Source of the DNA: Chryseobacterium sp. ISL-6
GTDB taxonomy: Bacteria > Bacteroidota > Bacteroidia > Flavobacteriales > Weeksellaceae
NCBI RefSeq assembly: GCF_018613715.1
Contig: NZ_JAGGPT010000005.1
Span: forward strand, 590,551 to 654,550
DNA length: 64,000 nucleotides
Reading direction: 5' to 3'
This document shows, piece by piece, positions 34,415 through 43,585 of the stretch; within the stretch, counting starts at the first letter, position 1, and the number at the start of each line of letters is the position of its first letter. The notes below the pieces were generated by a model. It did not search any database and had not been told where the DNA came from. It was given only the letters and a program-made list of their open reading frames with translations. The position numbers and the translations under genes are program-made.

Positions 34415-35680
34415 ATGAGTATTAGTAGCGTAAGCACATTCAGAGCTTTTAAAAGTGAAAATTTTAAATATTATTTTGCAGGCCGTTCTATATCACAGTT
34501 TGGAACATGGATGCAGCGGACGGCAATAGTATGGTTGATCTATTCACTTACCCACTCTTCTTTTATGCTGGGTGTTACGGTGTTTGCCGAACAGTTTCCT
34601 TCGTTCCTTTTTTCATTTGCCGGTGGGGTGGCAGCAGACCGTTTCAACCGAAGTACGATCATACGATGGACGCAAATTGCTGCGGTGCTGCAGACTTCAT
34701 TATTGGCATTTTTATTTCTGACCAATCATATCATTGTTTGGCAAATCCTGGCTTTAAGTGTTGTATTGGGGATTATCAATGCCTTTGATGTTCCGGCAAG
34801 ACAGACCATGATCAGTCAGGTGGTTAGGGAGGACAGTGATGTTCCAAGTGCACTATCTCTCAGTTCTGCGACAGCAAGCGTAAGTAAAGTATTGGGACCA
34901 GCAGTGGCTGGTTTTGTATTGGAACACTGGAATGTTGGTTTCTGTTTTGTGATGAATGCTATAAGTTTTATTGTAGTAATCGTTTGCTTTTCCATGATGA
35001 AGCTTCCTGCTTATGAGAAGAAAACAACCAACAAAAAAGTAATGTCAGAATTTAAAGAAGGTATTGTTTACCTTAAAAATGAGTCAAGAATCGGTTTGGT
35101 CATCCTTATGCTTTCTTTGATGGGATTATTGGTTTTGCCTTATGATACCTTAATTCCGGAAGTTGCCAAAATAACTTTTCAAGGGAGTGCTTCCACTTTC
35201 GGCTATATCTCTGGATTTATAGGATTGGGAGCCGTCTCAGGAACCATATTACTGGCTTCCTTAAAAAGAAATGATAAGCTCCGGTTTTATCTCGTTCTCA
35301 GTACTGTTGTGCTAGGACTTGGTCTCATCTTTTTTTCTCAAACTACCGATTTTTACGGGGCGATGTTATTTGTTGTTCTAACAGGATTCGGAAGTGTCAT
35401 GCAATTGACCAGCTGTAACATTATCGTTCAATCCGAAGCTGCGCCTCATATGAAAGGAAGGGCAATCAGTATTTTACTCACTGCTATTTTTGGAATGCTA
35501 CCTTTAGGCAGCTTACTTACAGGATATGCATCTGAACATATTGGAAGCAGTAATACGCTATTGATTCAGGGGATTTTGGCTATTCTCATTGCTATATGTT
35601 TTTACAGACTATTTGCTGTTCCTAAAAAGGATCAATTATCTTCCTTACAGACGGAAGAATTCACTAATAAAACAATTTAA
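34415..35680 (+). CDS. MFS transporter, probable exporter
   Basis: A 421-residue inner-membrane protein of the major facilitator superfamily, MFS_3/enterobactin-exporter-like branch. The N-terminal SISQFGTWMQRTAIVWLIYSLT and GGVAADRFNRSTII (the loop 2-3 motif with D and R) are typical, and about 12 helices are visible. Members export siderophores, drugs or metabolites. It is in line with the TetR repressor gene, and is followed 11 bases later by an isochorismatase-like gene, so the likely unit is an inducible detoxification or export operon. Confidence 0.85.
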   Translation: MSISSVSTFRAFKSENFKYYFAGRSISQFGTWMQRTAIVWLIYSLTHSSFMLGVTVFAEQFPSFLFSFAGGVAADRFNRSTIIRWTQIAAVLQTSLLAFLFLTNHIIVWQILALSVVLGIINAFDVPARQTMISQVVREDSDVPSALSLSSATASVSKVLGPAVAGFVLEHWNVGFCFVMNAISFIVVIVCFSMMKLPAYEKKTTNKKVMSEFKEGIVYLKNESRIGLVILMLSLMGLLVLPYDTLIPEVAKITFQGSASTFGYISGFIGLGAVSGTILLASLKRNDKLRFYLVLSTVVLGLGLIFFSQTTDFYGAMLFVVLTGFGSVMQLTSCNIIVQSEAAPHMKGRAISILLTAIFGMLPLGSLLTGYASEHIGSSNTLLIQGILAILIAICFYRLFAVPKKDQLSSLQTEEFTNKTI

Positions 35681-35691
35681 TATTTAAAAAA

Positions 35692-36252
35692 ATGCAAGAA
35701 TCAAACAAAACAGCTTTATTAGTTATGGATTTACAAAATTCCATTTTACAGAATCTTGAAGACCCTAAGCCATTACTTGATAAGGTTTCAAAAGCAATTT
35801 CCCATGCGAGATCAAACGGAATTCCTGTTATTTACGTCGTGGTTTCCTTTCGACCGGGGGCTCCTGAGATCAGTGAGTCTAACAAAGCCTTTTCCAGATT
35901 TGGAAAGGATATGTGGACACCGGAGTTTGTGGCTCAATGGCAGGAAATCCATCAGGATGTAAAGCCTGATAATGATGAGGTCATCGTAACAAAACGTCGC
36001 TTCAGTGCCTTTACAGGAAGTGATTTGGAGGTCGTATTAAGAGGGCAGGGAATTCAGCATCTTGTGCTTACAGGTATAAGTACTTCAGGAGTGGTTCTTT
36101 CTACACTCCGGGAAGCAGCAGATAAAGATTATCAGTTAACGGTAATTGAAGATTGTTGTGAGGATAGGGATCCTGAAATTCATCAGGTATTAACCACCAA
36201 AGTTTTTCCGTCCCAAGCAGAGGTTATCAGCCTTGATCGTTGGATCAAATAA
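35692..36252 (+). CDS. Isochorismatase-like hydrolase fold, catalytic Cys replaced
   Basis: A 186-residue protein with the cysteine-hydrolase fold: catalytic-site Asp in LLVMDLQNSIL (about 13), Lys in VTKRRFSAF (about 103) and the loop TGISTSGVVLSTLREA (about 127-142). In active amidohydrolases of this superfamily the loop reads TGxxTxxCV; here the Cys position is Val. The protein may use isochorismatase-type chemistry without Cys or act as a binder. It is the third gene of the TetR-MFS unit, suggesting a link to the exported compound. Confidence 0.8.
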   Translation: MQESNKTALLVMDLQNSILQNLEDPKPLLDKVSKAISHARSNGIPVIYVVVSFRPGAPEISESNKAFSRFGKDMWTPEFVAQWQEIHQDVKPDNDEVIVTKRRFSAFTGSDLEVVLRGQGIQHLVLTGISTSGVVLSTLREAADKDYQLTVIEDCCEDRDPEIHQVLTTKVFPSQAEVISLDRWIK

Positions 36253-36296
36253 AAATAAAAGACCGGATTACTGATAAGCAATCTGGTCTTTTATTT
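36252..36296. terminator. Bidirectional terminator between convergent genes
   Basis: AAAATAAAAGACCGGATT and AATCTGGTCTTTTATTTT form a long stem with T runs on both strands, serving the isochorismatase-like gene and probably the gene at 36334-37143. Confidence 0.85.
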
Positions 36297-36333
36297 TCTG
36301 ATTTTATTAAAAAACATCTTTAGCAAGAATCTT

Positions 36334-37143
36334 TTACAGATCATAAAACTCTTTGATCACATATTTTAGATCGTTTATTTTTTTCAATTGCTTAATAATG
36401 TAATAGCGGTGTAAGAAACCAGTTAAAATAACTATTTTTTTTCCTGGATTTTGTGCTGCCACTTTATAAATATTAGCAGCCATCGTTTGATTTCTAAGAT
36501 CCCAGAATCCGGACATCAATTTAAATCCTTCTCTATAGCTTATTTTTTCTCCATTGGGCTTGGTAACAAATCTTTTAGCAAATTCAGGTCTTTTGTCAGT
36601 GATTTTAGTCAATTCATGGTATTGCTCGTTTTGTCTTTTCTCACAAATTTTATCGTTTTCAGCGTTGTTAAAATTCTTAGGAGCTAATTCAGCAACTTTT
36701 TTTAATTCTTCAGTTGTGTTAATAAAACTCTCATATATTTTCGTGTCTGCTGCATCCAGACTTTTAGTTTTATATAAACTGTCAATTAATTGTACCGCTA
36801 AATTATCTGTAGGAACCATTCCTTTGTCTTTCCTGTATTGATTTCTTCCTTCAAAATCAAATGAAGCCCGCAGTGTTTTAGGATATTTTTTAAAATACTG
36901 AGTACTGGCAGTAATTTCGTTTTCTTTAAATTCAGTCGCCTTTTCATACTCCTCCATTCCTTTGCTATCTACTTCATGCAGTATAATATCTGGTTTTATT
37001 TTCTCCAGGATTTCTAATAAAATGGGTGGATTATAATTGGGAACGCTCTGATGGATATTTCCGATCACATAGATCTCCGTTTTATCTTGGGAAAAATAAG
37101 TGTGGCTAAATATGAAAAGACTAAATGCAATAATATATTTCAT
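36334..37143 (-). CDS. Secreted TraB/ChaN-superfamily-like protein
   Basis: A 269-residue exported protein with signal peptide MKYIIAFSLFIFSHTYF and cleavage near SQD. The pattern resembles the EreA/ChaN/TraB/GumN superfamily: an N-terminal VIGNIHQSVPNY (G-x-x-H near a metal site), IILHEVD (about 56), and the C-terminal VILTGFLHRYYI with the family's second G-x-x-H. Members have metal-dependent hydrolase or protease activity. The resemblance is by motif; a neighbour with a matching pathway is absent. Confidence 0.55.
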   Translation of the reverse strand: MKYIIAFSLFIFSHTYFSQDKTEIYVIGNIHQSVPNYNPPILLEILEKIKPDIILHEVDSKGMEEYEKATEFKENEITASTQYFKKYPKTLRASFDFEGRNQYRKDKGMVPTDNLAVQLIDSLYKTKSLDAADTKIYESFINTTEELKKVAELAPKNFNNAENDKICEKRQNEQYHELTKITDKRPEFAKRFVTKPNGEKISYREGFKLMSGFWDLRNQTMAANIYKVAAQNPGKKIVILTGFLHRYYIIKQLKKINDLKYVIKEFYDL

Positions 37144-37259
37144 AAATTAAGTAAGAGTTAATAAACTGGTTAATAGATTTTAATTTGGCTAAAGTATGGA
37201 AAAGCTTTGGAGTGGACAGGTTTAATCAGAAAATATACAATAAGTTTAACCTTACAGAT

Positions 37260-37925
37260 TTAATTTGAAAAACCAATGGCTAAAAAGACGGTTAACATGA
37301 AACCGGTAATCAACGAGATGAAAATAGCTAGTTTTTTAATGTCTTCGAAACTTCGTCCTTCTTTTAAGATAAATCTTCTGAAACCAGATGATACTAACGA
37401 AAGTATAGCCGAAATAAAAATAAATCCCAAAGCAGAGCATACCCCCGGGCCAGGAAATACTGGCGGGGAAGTTCCGTTTCTGAAAATGGGAAAGAAATCA
37501 GAAATAAAAAAAGCGTTCCAGACAACAATAAAAAAAACAGAAACAAAAGGTTTTAAAGGAAATCCACCCTGTATCTGTTGTTCTATAATTTTGGAATCCC
37601 TTGAAATGAGTGTAGAATTTTTGTTTTCTAAAAATCCAGTACTCTTAATTTCATTTATGACTGTTTCCGGATTTTTAAGAGTCCAGAAAATAACATTTGA
37701 ATTATAATTTTCCACTCGATGATTGATCTTAATACCTTGACCAATTAGCGGAATAGAGGTGTAAGGCTGAATAGAAATAACATCCTGCGGTTGAAAAACT
37801 AGATTGCCCACAAGAGAGGCATTGATCTTCAATATGTTTTCATCAACATAAAGATCTGCAAAAGGATAGGTAGCATTGGCAAGGCCGATTCTTGCACCGC
37901 CTGTTAGTTTAAATGTTTTTTCCAT
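37260..37925 (-). CDS. Uncharacterised membrane protein, 221 residues
   Basis: A two-part protein. The N-terminal 115 residues form a soluble beta-rich domain resembling a GRAM/PH-like module (IGLANATYPFADLYVDENILKINASLV). The C-terminal 100 residues contain three hydrophobic segments with a charged stretch RRFILKEGRSFEDIKK between the second and third. It begins 7 bases after the YdeI-family gene and probably shares its transcript. No specific function can be given. Confidence 0.55.
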   Translation of the reverse strand: MEKTFKLTGGARIGLANATYPFADLYVDENILKINASLVGNLVFQPQDVISIQPYTSIPLIGQGIKINHRVENYNSNVIFWTLKNPETVINEIKSTGFLENKNSTLISRDSKIIEQQIQGGFPLKPFVSVFFIVVWNAFFISDFFPIFRNGTSPPVFPGPGVCSALGFIFISAILSLVSSGFRRFILKEGRSFEDIKKLAIFISLITGFMLTVFLAIGFSN

Positions 37926-37932
37926 GGAAATA

Positions 37933-38490
37933 TTAGACTACTCGTTTTTCTTGTTCACTTTCTCTGATCGTTTTTTCTAATCTTGATATCTGTGTTTTTT
38001 CCTGCTTGGCAGACATAATCCAGTGTAGCATTACCTTTTTATAAGAAGGAGCCTGGTTGTTGAAAAAATCCCAGGCCTTTTTATTGTCTTTAAATTGTTT
38101 CTCAAATTCAGGACTAAGGCTTGCAAGTTCTCTTTCGTGAGAATACATTGAGGTTTTTTCTTGTTTTTTTAATTCAAATGCTTTGAGACCTGCTGGTGTC
38201 ATTAATCCGGCTTTGGTCAGGTCTTCAACTTTTTTTATGTTGATGGCACTCCAGATACTTGTCGGTTTTCGTGGTGTAAAACGATTACAGTAGCTGTCTT
38301 TATCTATGGATCTTCTTACACTATCGATCCAGCCAAAACATAAAGCCTGATCTACAGATTCAGACCAGGTCATGGATGGTTTTTTAACCCCAACTTTATA
38401 GAAGCCTACGATGACTTCTGTCTCTGTAGTATGGTTTTTCTCCAACCATTTTCTGAATTCTTTGGGTGTTTCGAAAAAAAGTGCTTCCAT
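37933..38490 (-). CDS. YdeI/OmpD-associated (YdeI/AIM24-type) family protein
   Basis: A 185-residue cytosolic protein of the YdeI/OmpD-associated family: EFRKWLEKNHTTETEVIVGFYKVGVKKPSMTW (in parts), SVDQALCFGWIDSVRRSID, YCNRFTPRKPTSIWS and a C-terminal helix with HWIMSAKQEKTQISRLEKTI. All signature blocks are present and the length is typical. Some members are linked to resistance to antimicrobial peptides or bacteriocins; the biochemical function is unsettled. It is first in a two-gene transcript with the membrane protein that follows. Confidence 0.85.
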   Translation of the reverse strand: MEALFFETPKEFRKWLEKNHTTETEVIVGFYKVGVKKPSMTWSESVDQALCFGWIDSVRRSIDKDSYCNRFTPRKPTSIWSAINIKKVEDLTKAGLMTPAGLKAFELKKQEKTSMYSHERELASLSPEFEKQFKDNKKAWDFFNNQAPSYKKVMLHWIMSAKQEKTQISRLEKTIRESEQEKRVV

Positions 38491-38586
38491 GGATATTATT
38501 TATCCTAATTTACTCAAATTATTTATATGAAAAAGGCGAATGAAATTTCATTCGCACATCTATTTTTAATCTATTAAAAGTCCCTA

Positions 38587-39900
38587 TCATTTTTTCTTTT
38601 TGCTCATATCTTTTGTTGTATTAAACAAAATAATATTACTTGTTTTTAGCCTGTTAGCTAACCATGCTTTCAGTTTTTCTTCATCTATCTTAGTTTCGGA
38701 TTGATATATAAAAGCAGTCTCTAAACTTGTTGAATCAGCTGTGATATAATTTTGAAGTTTTCCGATGGCCATTTCCTGGACTTCCGGGAAAAGGATTTTC
38801 ACTTCTTTTACCAATTCAGGATTATCCATTTTATATATATACAATTCATTCTTCAACTCATTAACCTGGAGATCTTTTTCGGTGATATTTGTTTTTTGAA
38901 GATTGATCTCACTTAGAATTTCCTTTTTTATGTCGCTGGTGTTTTGTTTAATGACCAGATTGGTATTTTTTATTCCGAAATCTTGTAATGAAGAATTGAA
39001 GTTCTTTATTTCCGTGCTATCAAATTTAGTAGATAAAAAAACAAGTTCAATCAATTTTGGATTACTATTATAATCTACTTTTTTATAAATCACGGTATAT
39101 CCTTTCTTTGAAAACTCACTATCGATAAAATTTTCAACATTTTGATTGTATTTTTTCTGATTAAGTAAGTTGTAAGCTAAATAACAACTGGGAACGATCA
39201 TCACAATGATCAATATTGAAATTCCATAACGGATCCTTTTTTCAAAAGCTTTATTAGTAGTTTCTACTGCCTGATATTTAAGGAACTTGATAATCAGGAA
39301 TGTAGAAATACAGATGAAGAAGCAGTTGATTGTATAGAGATAGAATGCCCCAGCGACAAAAGACCAATTGCCTGTTGCAATACCAAAGCCTGCAGTACAC
39401 AATGGCGGCATTAAAGCTGTTGCAATAGCAACTCCCGGAATTGGGTTTCCTTTCTCAATTCGTGTTATGGAGACTGCCCCAACAATTCCACCAAAAAATG
39501 CAATCAGAACATCATAGATATTAGGTGAGGTTCTTGCCAACAGCTCGGACTGGATATCTTTAAAAGGGCTTAAATAAAAATACAGACTGGAAACCGTTAA
39601 GCTGACAACCGTGGCAATCAGCAAATTTTTCATGGATTTTTTTAATAAACTAAAATTAAAAGTAGCCAAAGCAAAACCCGCTCCTACAATAGGGCCCATA
39701 AGAGGAGAAATTAACATGGCACCGATAATTACCGCCGTTGAATTTACATTGAGTCCTACTGACGCAATAAGTATCGCGCAAGCCAGAATCCATAGATTAG
39801 CACCCCTAAAAGATACATTACTCGTTACATTTTCGAGAACAATGGTGGGATTTTCTTCTCCGGTGTGAAGGTTTAAAAAATTGGAAATCGTCTTTCTCAT
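38587..39900 (-). CDS. DUF389 membrane protein
   Basis: A 437-residue inner-membrane protein with the DUF389 core: [20 protein letters not shown] (about 57-76) and [26 protein letters not shown]-like block (here [18 protein letters not shown], about 151). About six helices occupy residues 30-235. A long C-terminal soluble domain of about 200 residues follows (beta/alpha repeats, possibly cytosolic or periplasmic), longer than in minimal DUF389 proteins. No function is established. It is transcribed alone. Confidence 0.85.
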   Translation of the reverse strand: [437 protein letters not shown]

Positions 39901-40072
39901 TTCATTGTGTGTTAAGGTAAATAAGGTAGAATAATGTGTTAATTCAATTCACCTTTCGCAAATATATAATTAATTCCAAAAATAAATATAAATGCAAAAA
40001 AACACTTTAAATAATCAAGACAGCAACCCATTGTAAACATCCGTTCTTTAAGATTACATAACTGTTTACCTT

Positions 40073-41224
40073 CTATTCACCACTGAACATCTTCATCAAT
40101 TTTTCAATTGCTTGCGGACCATGCATTAAGACAGTATTGTCCAGGGTAATTTTGGTTACTTCCGATGCTCTGGTTTGCATCTGCTTTTCATAACAGGAAA
40201 GAGCAGTTTGCACATCCTTAGATTTCCCGTCTGTTAAGCATTCTGCCAGTTCATAGGCATCCTGCATTGCCATATTAACCCCTTCTCCTGCATAAGGAGG
40301 CATTCGGTGGGCAGCATCACCAAGCATCGTTAAATTTGGTAGTGTTTCCCAGGTTTGATCTAGAGGATAATGATATTGAGGACGTACCACAAATGAAGAA
40401 TCATTGGTCTCAAATAATTCCTGCCAGATCTCATTCCATGTTTCATATTCTTTTTTAAACCATTCAAAGATCTGTTCTTTATTGCTGAAATCAATTCCGG
40501 ATTCCTGTGCCCAGGTTTCATTCACCTTACATCCGGTATAAAAGGTCAGTGTACCATCTGCTTTGGTGCTGAATAATAAAGTCTTTTCCTCATCCATGGC
40601 AAAAATTTTCCCTCCATCAACAAGTTCCCAAAGCTTTGGAACATTCATTTGTGCATTATAAATATTACCTTCAATAATTGTGACACCAGAATATATTGCC
40701 TGAACATCTGTGATGTAAGAACGTATTTTTGAATTAGCTCCATCTGCAGCAATAACAATGTCTGCATAGTAGGATTTACCGTTTTTGAAATGTAAAATCC
40801 AACCATCTTCTTGATTCTCCATAGAAAAAAACTGACTATCCCAAATCACCGTTTCTGGTTCCAATGTTTCCAATAGAATTTTTCTAAGGGGTGCTCTGTC
40901 GATCTCCGGACGATCTTCATCATGAAAGCTCCCTGAATCATGTTCATTGAGATATTGATTAAGATCTTTATCTAAAATTTTTAATTTCCCTGCATCAGGT
41001 CGGTAATTTGCTTTGAAGGCATCCATTAATCCTGCTCTTCGAAGTGCTTCCAATCCTGATTCTTCATGCAGATCCAAAGTAGCACCCTGTACACGGACAT
41101 CTTTATGTTTATCACGCTCATAGACATGAACCTGAACATTTTTAAGTTGTAAAAGCTTTGCTAAAGTAAGTCCTCCCGGACCACCGCCAATAATGGCTAT
41201 TTTTTTATTTTGTGTAATCATCAT
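40073..41224 (-). CDS. TetX-like FAD-dependent monooxygenase
   Basis: A 383-residue class A flavoprotein monooxygenase. FAD-binding GGGPGGLTLAKLL (about 14-26) is followed by YERD, GATLDLHEESG and DRPEIDRAPLRKILLETL, and the second FAD motif MLGDAAHRMPPYAGEGVNMAM (within residues 295-315). These blocks parallel Tet(X), which hydroxylates tetracyclines, but overall similarity appears moderate, so tetracycline inactivation is only possible. The AraC regulator gene ends 21 bases upstream on the same strand, suggesting an inducible two-gene operon. Confidence 0.82.
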   Translation of the reverse strand: MMITQNKKIAIIGGGPGGLTLAKLLQLKNVQVHVYERDKHKDVRVQGATLDLHEESGLEALRRAGLMDAFKANYRPDAGKLKILDKDLNQYLNEHDSGSFHDEDRPEIDRAPLRKILLETLEPETVIWDSQFFSMENQEDGWILHFKNGKSYYADIVIAADGANSKIRSYITDVQAIYSGVTIIEGNIYNAQMNVPKLWELVDGGKIFAMDEEKTLLFSTKADGTLTFYTGCKVNETWAQESGIDFSNKEQIFEWFKKEYETWNEIWQELFETNDSSFVVRPQYHYPLDQTWETLPNLTMLGDAAHRMPPYAGEGVNMAMQDAYELAECLTDGKSKDVQTALSCYEKQMQTRASEVTKITLDNTVLMHGPQAIEKLMKMFSGE

Positions 41225-41245
41225 CTTTAAAATTATGATGCAAAA

Positions 41246-41998
41246 TTACTTCTTGGGAAGGACGGAAAATTGTATAAATCGGTCGTTTTTGTTTTGACTG
41301 AGTTCTTTGGGTAGAAATCCTGAAAGTCTTTTGATTTCCTTAATAAAGTGAGACTGGTCACTAAAGTTTTGTTCGGGAAATAGTTTTCCTTCTTTAATAT
41401 GTTTAAAGGAAGCTCTGAAGCGTAGAATTCCACAATAAGCCTTTAAGGAAATACCATATTGCTGATTAAAATACCGGTTGATCTGTCGTTCGCTCCATAT
41501 CACCTTTTCTGACAGTTCTTTGATCGGGATGGCACCATTCGAGGAATAGATAAGATCAAAAAGTTTTCGTTTCCGTTCATCAATTTTTTGATTCGAAAGT
41601 TCACCTTCTATTTTCTTGGATGCTTTTATACAGAATTGGTCAAAATCCGATATGTCATTCGCACTGAATTCCCAAAAATCGATAGGTAGATTTTTCGCAT
41701 AGTTCAGAAGATCGGATACACTCTCATGAAGGATATATTCCGTAGCCAGTAGATTAAAGCTTATAGCAAAGGTTTTGGTTTTTTCAGCAATAACAACCTC
41801 TTCAGGATGAGTTCCGATTCCTAAAAGAACAATATGAAAAGGCTCTGTTGGGGACTGTGAAAATATGATATCTATCCTTCCGTCGGGTAAAAGAACGACT
41901 TCTTTATTTTCCGATGGATTATCCAGCATCCAGAAACTCTCAACAAAGTCTTTAAGAGAAACGGGTGGAGCAGAGGATGTATACATCAGATCATTCAT
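41246..41998 (-). CDS. AraC family transcriptional regulator
   Basis: A 250-residue regulator. The N-terminal domain (about 1-130, YTSSAPPVSLKDFVESFWML and LPDGRIDIIFS) is of the DUF6597 sensor type common in Bacteroidota. The C-terminal AraC HTH (about 145-235) contains PIKELSEKVIWSERQINRYFNQQYGISLKAYCGILRFRASF in parts. It is co-directional with and immediately upstream of the TetX-like gene, which it probably regulates. The ligand is unknown. Confidence 0.85.
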   Translation of the reverse strand: MNDLMYTSSAPPVSLKDFVESFWMLDNPSENKEVVLLPDGRIDIIFSQSPTEPFHIVLLGIGTHPEEVVIAEKTKTFAISFNLLATEYILHESVSDLLNYAKNLPIDFWEFSANDISDFDQFCIKASKKIEGELSNQKIDERKRKLFDLIYSSNGAIPIKELSEKVIWSERQINRYFNQQYGISLKAYCGILRFRASFKHIKEGKLFPEQNFSDQSHFIKEIKRLSGFLPKELSQNKNDRFIQFSVLPKK

Positions 41999-42013
41999 GA
42001 AACCTATCAGATA

Positions 42014-42487
42014 TTAAAGCTTTTTAAAAATCAAAATAGTATATGGATCGTTAGGTTCTCCAGTCTTAGGGGAAATGAGTCTGATGTGATCTTTGTTTTT
42101 AAAATAATCAACATAGGTTTCTCCTCCCGGTATCTTTCCGGTCTCAGTTTGTTTATATCCTAAACCGGTAACTGCCTTTAGATATTGATTATATTCATTT
42201 TTTGCTTTGAACTGAAACTCTATTCTGTCTGATGATTTATCGGTTGTATATTGAAATTTTCCAATCTTATATTGATAATCGCTGCTGTCATATTCATATA
42301 AAACAAATTCAGAGCTTTCTGTTTTGTCATAATATTTGTAATTAAGTTTTTTGATCTCATTTTTAAATGAATCCATACTTAATTGATTGAATTTTTCCAG
42401 TTCATCTAACTTGAATGCCTGAGCAACGATCTTAGAATTCAGTGCTAGTATTAATAAAACAGTTGAAATAATTTTTAATTTATGCAT
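42014..42487 (-). CDS. Uncharacterised exported protein, 157 residues
   Basis: A signal peptide (MHKLKIISTVLLILALNSKIVAQ) and a mature part of about 134 residues rich in Lys, Tyr and Ser, with short strand-like blocks. It ends in NDPYTILIFKKL. It is placed between an S41 protease gene (22 bases upstream) and the AraC gene and may share the protease transcript. No family is recognised. Confidence 0.55.
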   Translation of the reverse strand: MHKLKIISTVLLILALNSKIVAQAFKLDELEKFNQLSMDSFKNEIKKLNYKYYDKTESSEFVLYEYDSSDYQYKIGKFQYTTDKSSDRIEFQFKAKNEYNQYLKAVTGLGYKQTETGKIPGGETYVDYFKNKDHIRLISPKTGEPNDPYTILIFKKL

Positions 42488-42509
42488 GAATTTATTTTTA
42501 AATTAAACT

Positions 42510-43472
42510 TTATAATTTTTTAATTCTATCGATATAATCACTCAATTGATCACTTTTCACTTCAATATCAGCTGCAATCCCCTTTCCAACTTCTTTATAT
42601 GCGTATTTTTGTCTGTTGATGAGAGTTCCAGTAGTAAGAACCAGAAAAGCATTGTCAGGCAATTTAAATTCGGAGTTGTCAGAGGTCAATCCCATTGTAT
42701 TACATCCCACTATTTTTACATTTTTTTGTCCGACAAAGCTTGCCACAACAAATTCCCCTGAACTTGCCGTTCTTTTATTTGTTAAAATGTAAATAGGTTT
42801 GTTTTTATTTTTTAATGTGATATCTGGAATTGGAATACTTGCTATTTTTTGCTTTCCAAAGTAGATATCTGAATTTTTATAAGAATAAAAACTGGCTCCT
42901 TCAGAATTATCAATGGAACCAACTACCTTTTCAGCATCTAAAAATGGATAAATTGCTTTTAACATGGGTGAAAACATGCCTCCTTCATTATTTCTAAGAT
43001 CTATTATCCATATCGTTGGGTTGCTTTTATCTAAATTTTTCACCTTATCATAAAACGAATGTACATACTCATTCCAATCTTCCTGGTTGAAGTTAGCAAT
43101 AGCAGGAACGGAGATATAAGCTATTTTCTTGTCAATAAGACTATCCTTAGGATATGGAAACGGCAGTCCTACATCTTGATGTCTTTTTAAATAATCTGCA
43201 ACAACCTCCGGTTCATATAATTTTGAATGGTGATCACCTAATTTTCCTAAAATATCTCTGATTATCGGATAAGTTTCTTTGATTTCCTTTTTCTCCTGAA
43301 CAGTCTTCAAAGCATCTTTTTTGATCGTTGCCCAATCGATGCTTTTTTTATTAACGGAATTTTGCTCCATAATCTGAATAGCTTTTTCAACGTAGGATGC
43401 AGGAATTTCTTGAGCGTAAACCTTGTGGGTGAAAATGAAGCTCAACAAAGCAAATAATAGAATTTTTTTCAT
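42510..43472 (-). CDS. S41 family peptidase
   Basis: A 320-residue exported protease of the C-terminal-processing (tail-specific) type. Signal peptide MKKILLFALLSFIFTHKVYA is followed by a helical region, then the S41 core: WIIDLRNNEGGMFSPML (about 154), YILTNKRTASSGEFVVASFVG (catalytic Ser in TASSGE, about 236) and VGCNTMGLTSDNS. No PDZ domain is evident, so this is the short form common in Bacteroidota. It acts in the periplasm; substrate unknown. Confidence 0.85.
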   Translation of the reverse strand: MKKILLFALLSFIFTHKVYAQEIPASYVEKAIQIMEQNSVNKKSIDWATIKKDALKTVQEKKEIKETYPIIRDILGKLGDHHSKLYEPEVVADYLKRHQDVGLPFPYPKDSLIDKKIAYISVPAIANFNQEDWNEYVHSFYDKVKNLDKSNPTIWIIDLRNNEGGMFSPMLKAIYPFLDAEKVVGSIDNSEGASFYSYKNSDIYFGKQKIASIPIPDITLKNKNKPIYILTNKRTASSGEFVVASFVGQKNVKIVGCNTMGLTSDNSEFKLPDNAFLVLTTGTLINRQKYAYKEVGKGIAADIEVKSDQLSDYIDRIKKL

Positions 43473-43585
43473 AAGTAATTACCAATAGCTTTTAAGCGAA
43501 CCAAGATACTTATAATATGGGAAAGCAATGGTTTTTAATAATGATAAGGGACTGGTTGTAATTTATCTAAAATTGGAAAGAGCTT

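Noticed and set aside
41233..41433. 66-codon frame inside the AraC gene region
   Set aside because: It lies in another frame of the AraC coding sequence and has no independent support.
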